Assembly: GCA_024693045.1 (NCBI GenBank)
Contig: JAILLQ010000033.1
Span: 1-64,000, forward strand
Reading direction: 5' to 3'
DNA: 64,000 nucleotides
DNA from: Treponema sp.
GTDB lineage: Bacteria > Spirochaetota > Spirochaetia > Treponematales > Treponemataceae
Below, piece by piece: positions 1 to 5,479 of the stretch (positions within the stretch are counted from its first letter, which is position 1; every line of letters begins with the position of its first letter). The notes under the pieces are model-generated. The model ran no database searches. It saw only the letters and a program-made list of their open reading frames with translations, and was not told where the DNA came from. The position numbers and the translations under genes are program-made.

Positions 1-99
1 TGTCCCGATTTTCTTTGCGATGGCTCCTGGTGACAGATCTTCTTCTTCATGTAGTCTTACAGCTTCCAGCCGTATTTCAAAACTGAATACTCTTTGCAT
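1..99 (-). CDS. IS3-type transposase OrfA, N-terminal fragment cut by window edge
   Basis: The frame opens with ATG at 99 and stays open to position 1, giving 33 residues that begin MQRVFSFEIRLEAVRLHEEE. This matches the start of the helix-turn-helix OrfA proteins of IS3-family elements, which bind the element ends (pattern: aromatic, E, LEAVRL, then a basic helix with AKKIG). GGAGG lies about 6 bases upstream. The rest of OrfA and the DDE-type OrfB would lie to the left of the window, so activity cannot be judged. Confidence 0.75.
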   Translation of the reverse strand, partial: MQRVFSFEIRLEAVRLHEEEDLSPGAIAKKIGT

Positions 100-140
100 A
101 ACATCCTCCAAAAAGTGTCTAACTTTTTGGGTTCAGTTCA
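1..140 (-). mobile_element. Partial IS3-family insertion sequence, left end
   Basis: The minus strand starts at about position 140 with TGAACTGAACCCAAAAAG, typical of IS3/IS150-type terminal inverted repeats. A GGAGG ribosome site and a transposase OrfA start follow within 40 bp. The other end lies outside the window. The element interrupts the repeat array: the flanking bases GGCGCCGTGG recur uninterrupted in a neighbouring repeat near 345-355. Family is inferred from the inverted repeat and the OrfA N-terminus only. Confidence 0.75.
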
Positions 141-263
141 CCACGGCGCCTGCGTTCGCTTTCGCTGCCATCCCTGGCAACTTCCACCAAAATTGCTCCG
201 CACTGCTCGCGATTTTGCTGTCGTTCATTTCGCTTCGAGTCCTGTCAGTTTGTTTTAAAATAA

Positions 264-292
264 AAAAGCGCTTCCTTATTCAGGAAACGCCC
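264..292 (-). terminator. Intrinsic terminator after tRNA-end copy at 295-312
   Basis: On the minus strand GGGCGTTTCC, a short loop and GGAAGCGC are followed by a T-rich run. It sits directly after the tRNA 3'-end-like sequence, as expected after a tRNA gene. Confidence 0.7.
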
Positions 293-294
293 TA

Positions 295-312
295 TATAGC
301 GGGGGTAGGACT
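295..312 (-). repeat. tRNA 3'-end copy, 18 bp (copy 1)
   Basis: On the plus strand this is TATAGCGGGGGTAGGACT, identical to the same 18 bases at the 3' end of the tRNA at 813-830 and at 593-610. No tRNA body is attached. Confidence 0.85.
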
Positions 313-563
313 CGCCGTTACAATCGCCGACTTCCTGTCGGCTCCTTCCACGGCGCCTACGTTCGCTAGCAGCGACCTCCTGTCGCTGCTTCCCAAAAAA
401 CGCTGCGCACTGCTCGCCTTTTTTGGGACCGCTCAACCTTCGCAGCATAGCTGCTCGGAGACTCGCTCAAAATGCTCCACTGGAGCATTTTGCCGGCTTT
501 CAGCCGTCGCTCCCTATGTTTCGAGTCCTGAGTTATTTGAATTTTCAATAATCAAAGTTAAAT

Positions 564-593
564 AAAAAAATCCTTGATTTTCTCAAGGATTTT
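564..593 (-). terminator. Intrinsic terminator after tRNA-end copy at 593-610
   Basis: On the minus strand AAAATCCTTGA and TCAAGGATTTT form an 11-bp hairpin followed by a T run. Its sequence differs from the terminators at 264-292 and 780-808. Confidence 0.8.
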
Positions 594-610
594 ATAGCGG
601 GGGTAGGACT
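593..610 (-). repeat. tRNA 3'-end copy, 18 bp (copy 2)
   Basis: Identical 18 bases to 295-312 and 813-830. It ends a repeat unit and is followed by its own terminator, with no tRNA body. Confidence 0.85.
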
Positions 611-779
611 CGCCATTCCAGTCGTCGCCGTCCCTGGCGACTCCTTCCATGGCGGCTACATTCACTAAGTTGCCATCCCTGGCAACTTCCACCAAAATTG
701 CTCCGCACTGCTCGCGATTTTGCTGTCGTTCATTTCGCTTCGAGTCCATAATGTCAAATGAAGAATTTTGATTTAAAAT

Positions 780-808
780 AAAAAATCCACTCGCATTGAG
801 TGGATTTA
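780..808 (-). terminator. Terminator of tRNA-fMet
   Basis: On the minus strand AAATCCACTC, loop AATGC, then GAGTGGATTT and further T residues, directly downstream of the tRNA gene. Confidence 0.85.
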
Positions 809-814
809 GCAGTA

Positions 815-887
815 TAGCGGGGGTAGGACTTGAACCTACGGCCTCCGGGTTATGAGCCCGACGAGCTGCCAACTGCTCTACCCCGCG
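815..887 (-). tRNA. Initiator tRNA-fMet (CAT)
   Basis: On the minus strand a full cloverleaf can be drawn: acceptor CGCGGGG pairing with CCCCGC, anticodon arm CGGGCTCATAACCCG with anticodon CAT, and T arm GTAGG-TTCAAGT-CCTAC. Three G-C pairs in the anticodon stem and the mismatched first pair (C1 against U72) mark it as the initiator rather than the elongator. CCA is not encoded. A strong promoter lies upstream and a terminator downstream, so it appears to be a single-gene transcript. Confidence 0.95.
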
Positions 888-902
888 TCGTAATGTACGC
901 GT

Positions 903-932
903 ATAGTATCACTTATACGGTAATTCTGTCAA
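903..932 (-). promoter_or_regulatory. Sigma70-type promoter of tRNA-fMet
   Basis: On the minus strand a perfect TTGACA (932-927), an 18-base spacer and TACTAT (908-903) lie about 15 bases before the tRNA 5' end. Confidence 0.85.
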
Positions 933-964
933 GTGTTTTCATAAATAAAATGAAAAATTTATTA

Positions 965-1837
965 TTATTTTAGGGGGACTCCGGTTATGGTCTTGTCATT
1001 GTGAGGATCGCTTTTTTTGCTGGAAGTTTTTTTTGCTTTTTTGGCTTCTTCGGGATTTGTTTCGCTTATCACTACGGCAGAAGAAGATAGCTTTTTGCGT
1101 TTTTCGCCAGGTTCTTCGTTTTGCTGGAAAACTATTATTGTTTCATTTTCTTCGCTTAAAGAATCTTTTTTACCTGCAAATTTCTGGTAATGAACGCGAC
1201 ATTCTACAATCACAAATAGGATTGCTGCTAATCCAAACCAGCGACCTTCTCCGTTGAAACTGCAGAAAAAATCGTAAGCTGTATGTGCAAAGATAGCGAA
1301 TAAAATTGCAAGTATATCGATTTTCTTTGTTCTGGCGCTCCATATAAAAATTCCACAAAGACCGGCACACATCATATGAACTAAATCAGAAGTGAAAATT
1401 CTTGCAAAAACCATTTCATAAATCAACTGAGCTCCACGGTTATTCGCATTCTGAATATTGTTCAAAAAGTAAACTGAAGATTCAAAGGCACCCAAACAAA
1501 GTCCGAACAAGAGAGAACAAATAAAAAAGTGTCTGAACTTGATTTTTTTTGAAGGAATTAAAGCGATGAACAAAGTCTTGAATAATTCTTCAATAATTCC
1601 ATTAAAAATTACAACTTTAGCAAATAGCAAAAATACGGTGAACTGAGCTGAATTATTTGAAGCTGGAAGCAAAAAAGAAAAATAGTACTGCAAAAAAGTT
1701 ATCGGTAAGACAGCAAGCATTGCAAAAAGACAGGAAATCAAGAGTGAAGACAATTTTACCTTTGAAAAAAGCTTGAAACCTGCAAATGTGAGAATTAATG
1801 GAAGAAAACAAAGTCCAAGAGATAAATAAATATTCAT
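965..1837 (-). CDS. PrsW-like intramembrane metalloprotease
   Basis: A 290-residue polytopic membrane protein. About eight hydrophobic segments fill residues 1-215, followed by a charged Lys/Glu/Ser-rich cytoplasmic tail (about 220-290). PrsW-family landmarks are present: an EE-x(2)-K segment in NGIIEELFKTLF, a GLCLGAFES helix with Glu, an HMMCAGLCG helix and a final AHTAYDF helix, which supply the Glu and His residues expected at the membrane-embedded zinc site. PrsW in Bacillus starts anti-sigma-factor cleavage; no anti-sigma factor lies nearby, so the substrate is unknown. Divergent from the shikimate-kinase-like gene. The family call is fairly firm, the role is not. Confidence 0.75.
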   Translation of the reverse strand: MNIYLSLGLCFLPLILTFAGFKLFSKVKLSSLLISCLFAMLAVLPITFLQYYFSFLLPASNNSAQFTVFLLFAKVVIFNGIIEELFKTLFIALIPSKKIKFRHFFICSLLFGLCLGAFESSVYFLNNIQNANNRGAQLIYEMVFARIFTSDLVHMMCAGLCGIFIWSARTKKIDILAILFAIFAHTAYDFFCSFNGEGRWFGLAAILFVIVECRVHYQKFAGKKDSLSEENETIIVFQQNEEPGEKRKKLSSSAVVISETNPEEAKKAKKTSSKKSDPHNDKTITGVPLK

Positions 1838-1860
1838 TTGTTATATAATAACGCTGGTCG

Positions 1861-1889
1861 TGGACTTTTGCAATTCAGCAAGTTATACT
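1861..1889 (+). promoter_or_regulatory. Promoter before shikimate-kinase-like gene, probably leaderless
   Basis: TGGACT (1861-1866), a 17-base spacer and TATACT (1884-1889). Transcription would start close to the ATG at 1896, and no Shine-Dalgarno sequence is visible. Confidence 0.5.
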
Positions 1890-1895
1890 AATACT

Positions 1896-2468
1896 ATGAG
1901 TGTAATTAAATCTTATATTTTAATGGGAATAAAACATTCCGGAAAATCTACACAAGGACGATTTTTAGCAAATCTGCTGGATTGTCCACTCTTTGACATT
2001 GATGATGTTATTCAGAAAAATACAGGAAAATCAGCCCGCCAGTATTATACGGAAGCAGGTCCTGTTGCCTTTATGGCTGCTGAAGAAGCTGTCTGTGGTA
2101 AAATAGCACAGGAATACTCTGATAAAAAAATCGTTATTTCAACAGGCGGAGGAATCTGCGATAACGCACCTGCTTTAAACTATCTTAGACCTTTAGGTGA
2201 TTTTGTATATCTTGAAGTTCCAGAAGAAACAGCTTGTGATAGAATCTTGAAAAAAGCAACACAGCTAAGCGACGGAACCTGGAAAGGGCTTCCAGCTTAT
2301 ATTAATAAAATGAAGCCAAAAGATGAAAAAGAAGTGCGGGAAATTTTCAGCGGTTTTTACGCATCCCGCACCGAAATTTATTCTTCCATCGCAGATATTA
2401 TCGTTCCTATGAAAGGAGATTCAAAGGAAGATAATTTTAAGAATCTGCAACAGATGTTGAATCTTTAG
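1896..2468 (+). CDS. Shikimate-kinase-like P-loop kinase
   Basis: 190 residues with a shikimate kinase layout: Walker A G-IKHS-GKST (residues 11-19), an acidic DIDD (34-37) for Mg/substrate, the GGG turn (about 84-86) and a C-terminal SRTEIY with the conserved Arg. Shikimate kinase phosphorylates the shikimate 3-OH in chorismate synthesis. Two substrate contacts look altered: the usual F-R-x-x-E is F-M-A-A-E (Met60), and the lid RPLL is replaced by GLPAY. No other aro gene is nearby. The ATG at 1896 is preferred over the upstream GTG (1860) because the protein family starts here and the promoter places the transcript start at about 1896. It may be a true AroK or a related small-molecule kinase. 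Confidence 0.7.
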   Translation: MSVIKSYILMGIKHSGKSTQGRFLANLLDCPLFDIDDVIQKNTGKSARQYYTEAGPVAFMAAEEAVCGKIAQEYSDKKIVISTGGGICDNAPALNYLRPLGDFVYLEVPEETACDRILKKATQLSDGTWKGLPAYINKMKPKDEKEVREIFSGFYASRTEIYSSIADIIVPMKGDSKEDNFKNLQQMLNL

Positions 2469-2482
2469 GCAATATGCGGAAC

Positions 2483-3025
2483 TTAGTTTCCGCAGCCACC
2501 ACATCCGCAATCACTGCCACAGTCACCACCGCAACTGCCGCCACAACCACCGCAGCCTCCACCGCAGCCACCAAGGTTAGCAAGTTCTTCTTCACTTGGT
2601 TCTCTTACATCAAGTACTTCTACATCAAAAGTAAGCTGCTTTCCGGCAAGTTCGTGATTTGCGTCTACTTTTACAGTTTTATCAGAAACTTCAATAACTC
2701 GAACAATACAAGCTCCGCCATCAGCTGTTGTAGCCTGAAACTGCATTCCAACTTCTACAGGCATTCCTTCTGCAAACTGCTCACGAGGAACTTCTACAAC
2801 CATTTTCTCGTTGTATTCACCGTATGCGTCTTTGGCTTCAATTATTGCCTTAAATTTAATTCCAGGTTCTTTTCCTTCAAGCATATCTTCAAGCCCCTGA
2901 ATCAGCATTCCGTTTCCGTGAATATACTGCAAAGGCTCTTTTCCTACCGAAGAGTCAATCTGATTTCCTTCTGCATCATGTAATGTGTAATGAATTGATA
3001 CCATTGTGTTTTTTGCAATTCTCAT
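2483..3025 (-). CDS. slyD: SlyD-like FKBP peptidyl-prolyl isomerase with Cys/Gly tail
   Basis: 180 residues. Residues 1-70 and 120-145 make the FKBP fold (start MRIAKNTMVSIHYTLHDAEG; core PLQYIHGNGMLIQGLEDML), with the insert-in-flap chaperone domain between (about 70-120), as in SlyD. SlyD catalyses prolyl cis-trans isomerisation, chaperones folding and delivers nickel. The last about 30 residues are almost only Gly and Cys with a few Asp and Ser (about ten Cys, no His), where E. coli SlyD has a His-rich metal-binding tail. It follows nfu by 9 bases and converges on the kinase gene with a 14-base gap. Confidence 0.9.
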   Translation of the reverse strand: MRIAKNTMVSIHYTLHDAEGNQIDSSVGKEPLQYIHGNGMLIQGLEDMLEGKEPGIKFKAIIEAKDAYGEYNEKMVVEVPREQFAEGMPVEVGMQFQATTADGGACIVRVIEVSDKTVKVDANHELAGKQLTFDVEVLDVREPSEEELANLGGCGGGCGGCGGSCGGDCGSDCGCGGCGN

Positions 3026-3034
3026 AATTTTTCC

Positions 3035-3313
3035 TTAAAATCCTTCATAATAATCTGCTGACATATCAGGATTCTGATTATCCTGAACTACTTCCGTAAT
3101 TTCTGGAACAGCGTCCTTTATATACTGCTCTACCCCAAATTTCAATGTCATTGTCGCCATTGGACAAGAGCCACAAGCCCCATGAAGATTCAAATGAACT
3201 CTATTCTGCTCATCAACACTTACAAATTCCATGTCACCGCCATCAGCCTGAAGCTGAGGTCTAAACATTTCAATCGCTTCCATTACGCGATCTACAATAT
3301 CCAAATCTGCCAT
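3035..3313 (-). CDS. nfu: NifU C-terminal-domain iron-sulfur scaffold (Nfu)
   Basis: 92 residues, essentially only the Nfu domain. The key segment is GACGSCPMATMTLK, whose CxxC binds or transfers a 4Fe-4S cluster; before it comes QLQADGGDMEFVSVD, typical of the family. It acts in cytoplasmic Fe-S cluster delivery. The ATG at 3313 is chosen because the upstream GTG overlaps the Shine-Dalgarno GAGGA. It lies between the transglycosylase gene (43-base gap) and slyD (9-base gap), probably co-transcribed; pairing with a metal-binding SlyD is suggestive only. Confidence 0.9.
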   Translation of the reverse strand: MADLDIVDRVMEAIEMFRPQLQADGGDMEFVSVDEQNRVHLNLHGACGSCPMATMTLKFGVEQYIKDAVPEITEVVQDNQNPDMSADYYEGF

Positions 3314-3356
3314 AAAATTCCTCACTATTCTTGCAGATAGGTTACATTATTTTTTT

Positions 3357-5420
3357 TTATTTTACTAGGATTTCAACCTCATCCAGCACTTCTTTTTCAT
3401 AATAAAGCCAGGCATACATCGTAGCAGAACCTACAAGTTTTCTTCCGTACTGACGAGTTTCTGAATATGGAATCGTTTCCAAAAATAAATCATATGGTAA
3501 TTCTTTTATATTATTAAACTCAATCTTAGAACTTTTTCTCCAGCGTCTTACAGGAGTAATTCCTGCATTGTAAGCAAAGAAAGTTGGAATCCACTGATTA
3601 TCAAGCCGGCCATACAAGTTAGAAATATACCAAGCACCAAATTCCAGATTATCCTCTGGATTTTTTAAATCGTAAGGACCGTATTTTAATCTGTGGGCAA
3701 TGTCTGCGGCAGTTGAACCCATTAATTGAGAAAGACCGACAGCACCAGCAGAACTTCCAATTGCAGAATCAAAAAAACTTTCGCTTCTAACAAGAGCATA
3801 AAAAATCTCTTCAGGAATTCCGTAAGAAGCACACTTTTTAGAAATAATATTACTGTAATCGCGGGGATACAGAAGTTCTAAATCCGCCTTTGTAATGGAA
3901 TGAGAACTTTTTGCTATTACTTTCGAAGCAATTCTAAGGCTTTGTGGATAATACACATTTTTCAAATCTCCACACTCTTTTAAGAATTTTGCAATTTTGA
4001 CTCCGGCCTCGTAACCTATATACTTTTTTTCGCCACAAAACCTTAACCACATTGGATAAATCTTTTCAGGAAGCCCAAATTGAGCAAAAGAAAGTAAAAT
4101 ATCCTGAGCTTCCATATCAACTGCTGGCTCTTCTCCGCTTCTGTTGCAGCACAAGATTTCTTCGGCTCTTTGCCCGCCCAAGCCCAATTTAGAAATGGCC
4201 ATTACTCTGTAATACATTTCACTTCCACTCAAAAGGGCACGGGTAAAAGCAGCTTCTGCTTCACTTCCATGAGTATCCGTTATAACCGGCATTGCAAGTT
4301 TTTCCTGCAAAAGACGACCATAAATATAGGCAAAACGAGCAGTTACTTCATCGCTCGCATAACCATCCAAAGCCTTGTAAAGTTCATAAAAATCATTCCA
4401 GCGACCTTCAGAAAGCATAAGAGGAGTAATTGTATCAAAAAAATCTTCAAAATATTCAGGATCATGCCAGGTAGAGCAATATTCTTTTGCACATTTTACG
4501 CCCCTTTCTGTAGAACGCTTTAATTCCAGGTTCATCAAATACCACAAGGCATTATCATACTGGCTGTCTGAATCAGCACACTTCATTGCAGATTTATAAC
4601 GGTTTGCTGCATAAGAAAAATAGTCCCCAGCTTTTTCATAAAGGCGAGCTGCATAAAAATATGCATAAAACTCAGAATCCCTGGCAGCAAGTTTTTTTGC
4701 AAAAGAATCAAAGGCCTGGGCATTTTTTAAATAAGCATCACTTCCATAAAGACAAACTTTGCCCATGTCAGAAACAATCTGAGGAAGAAGAGGTAGTTTC
4801 GCCATGGATGATGAGTAATTATCGAAAGCAACCTTAAAATTTCTTTTAAAAACTTCTGTTCTAAAATCCGCAACAGCCTTAAAATCTGCAATTTCACTGT
4901 CTTCACTAAATGAAGTTTCTTTTGCAATTGAGCAGTATAGATTGTAATGCTCCTGAGAAAGAGGTCTTTCAGTGAACCAGCTGTACATTTCGCGGTAAAA
5001 TCTTGAATCATTTTTTTTACGCATAGATTCAAGTCGCAGGGCAGCCAAAGAATTTTTACAATTTTTGTAATCCAGACCATTGGTAAGTAATATAGTTCTG
5101 GCATATTCACCGGCAGCAACATATTCTTTTGAAGCAATCAGTTTTGCGTCATCATCTTTAAACTTTTCAACTAGATTTGAACAAGCTTCCAGTCTTTCTC
5201 TTACATTTCCAAATTCAGTCAAACTTTCAAGGGAAAGTCTTACAATATACGGAGAACCTCTTCTTGCTGCCTTTTGAAAATATCTTTTAGCTTCTGTATA
5301 ATTTCCTTCATTTTGACATCTCAAAGCAACATAATAATAATTGTTGTTATTGCTGCATGAATAAAAAAGCATATTAAAAGAGAAAAACAATAAGGGCAGT
5401 AACTTTTTTAAAAACATCAT
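3357..5420 (-). CDS. Slt-type soluble lytic transglycosylase lipoprotein
   Basis: 687 residues. A lipoprotein signal (hydrophobic stretch ending LFYSCSN, lipidated Cys at about 22) is followed by a long alpha-helical superhelix with TPR-like units (GNYTEAKRYFQKAARRGS), as in Slt70. The C-terminal GH23 domain spans about 535-670, with catalytic Glu in ALVRSESFFDS and the GLSQLMGSTA and FAYNAG motifs. It cleaves peptidoglycan to 1,6-anhydromuropeptides in the periplasm. Start: two adjacent ATG codons follow AGGA, and the first is used. A terminator separates it from the upstream LysM gene. Confidence 0.9.
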   Translation of the reverse strand: MMFLKKLLPLLFFSFNMLFYSCSNNNNYYYVALRCQNEGNYTEAKRYFQKAARRGSPYIVRLSLESLTEFGNVRERLEACSNLVEKFKDDDAKLIASKEYVAAGEYARTILLTNGLDYKNCKNSLAALRLESMRKKNDSRFYREMYSWFTERPLSQEHYNLYCSIAKETSFSEDSEIADFKAVADFRTEVFKRNFKVAFDNYSSSMAKLPLLPQIVSDMGKVCLYGSDAYLKNAQAFDSFAKKLAARDSEFYAYFYAARLYEKAGDYFSYAANRYKSAMKCADSDSQYDNALWYLMNLELKRSTERGVKCAKEYCSTWHDPEYFEDFFDTITPLMLSEGRWNDFYELYKALDGYASDEVTARFAYIYGRLLQEKLAMPVITDTHGSEAEAAFTRALLSGSEMYYRVMAISKLGLGGQRAEEILCCNRSGEEPAVDMEAQDILLSFAQFGLPEKIYPMWLRFCGEKKYIGYEAGVKIAKFLKECGDLKNVYYPQSLRIASKVIAKSSHSITKADLELLYPRDYSNIISKKCASYGIPEEIFYALVRSESFFDSAIGSSAGAVGLSQLMGSTAADIAHRLKYGPYDLKNPEDNLEFGAWYISNLYGRLDNQWIPTFFAYNAGITPVRRWRKSSKIEFNNIKELPYDLFLETIPYSETRQYGRKLVGSATMYAWLYYEKEVLDEVEILVK

Positions 5421-5427
5421 CCTAGTT

Positions 5428-5467
5428 AAAAAAAATAGCCGATTTTGGAATTATCCGCAATCGGCTT
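5428..5467 (-). terminator. Intrinsic terminator after LysM gene
   Basis: On the minus strand AGCCGATT, a loop of about 14 bases and AATCGGCT, then eight T residues. It ends the transcript of the 5480-8023 pair. Confidence 0.85.
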
Positions 5468-5479
5468 TTCATATTTTCC

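Larger units (their letters stand above)
140..815 (-). repeat. Hairpin-rich repeat array downstream of tRNA-fMet, with tRNA 3'-end copies
   Basis: This stretch has no credible gene. Read on the minus strand, two units begin with GGACTCGAA and end with GGCGAGTCCTACCCCCGC, which resembles the T arm and acceptor end of a tRNA. A third unit is cut by the insertion sequence. Positions 167-242 and 672-747 are the same 76 bp; the middle unit (about 310-530) is divergent but has the same layout. Many short inverted repeats occur, for example 363-394, 472-495 and 672-685. The open frames here have repeat-driven composition and are not reported as genes. Confidence 0.8.

Noticed and set aside
20..565. 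Long open frames on both strands in the first 900 bases
   Set aside because: They run through hairpin repeats, terminators and tRNA-end copies, have no ribosome site and no coherent protein pattern.
2474..2983. 169-residue frame opposite slyD
   Set aside because: It mirrors the repetitive Gly/Cys codons of the slyD tail; slyD is clearly the gene.
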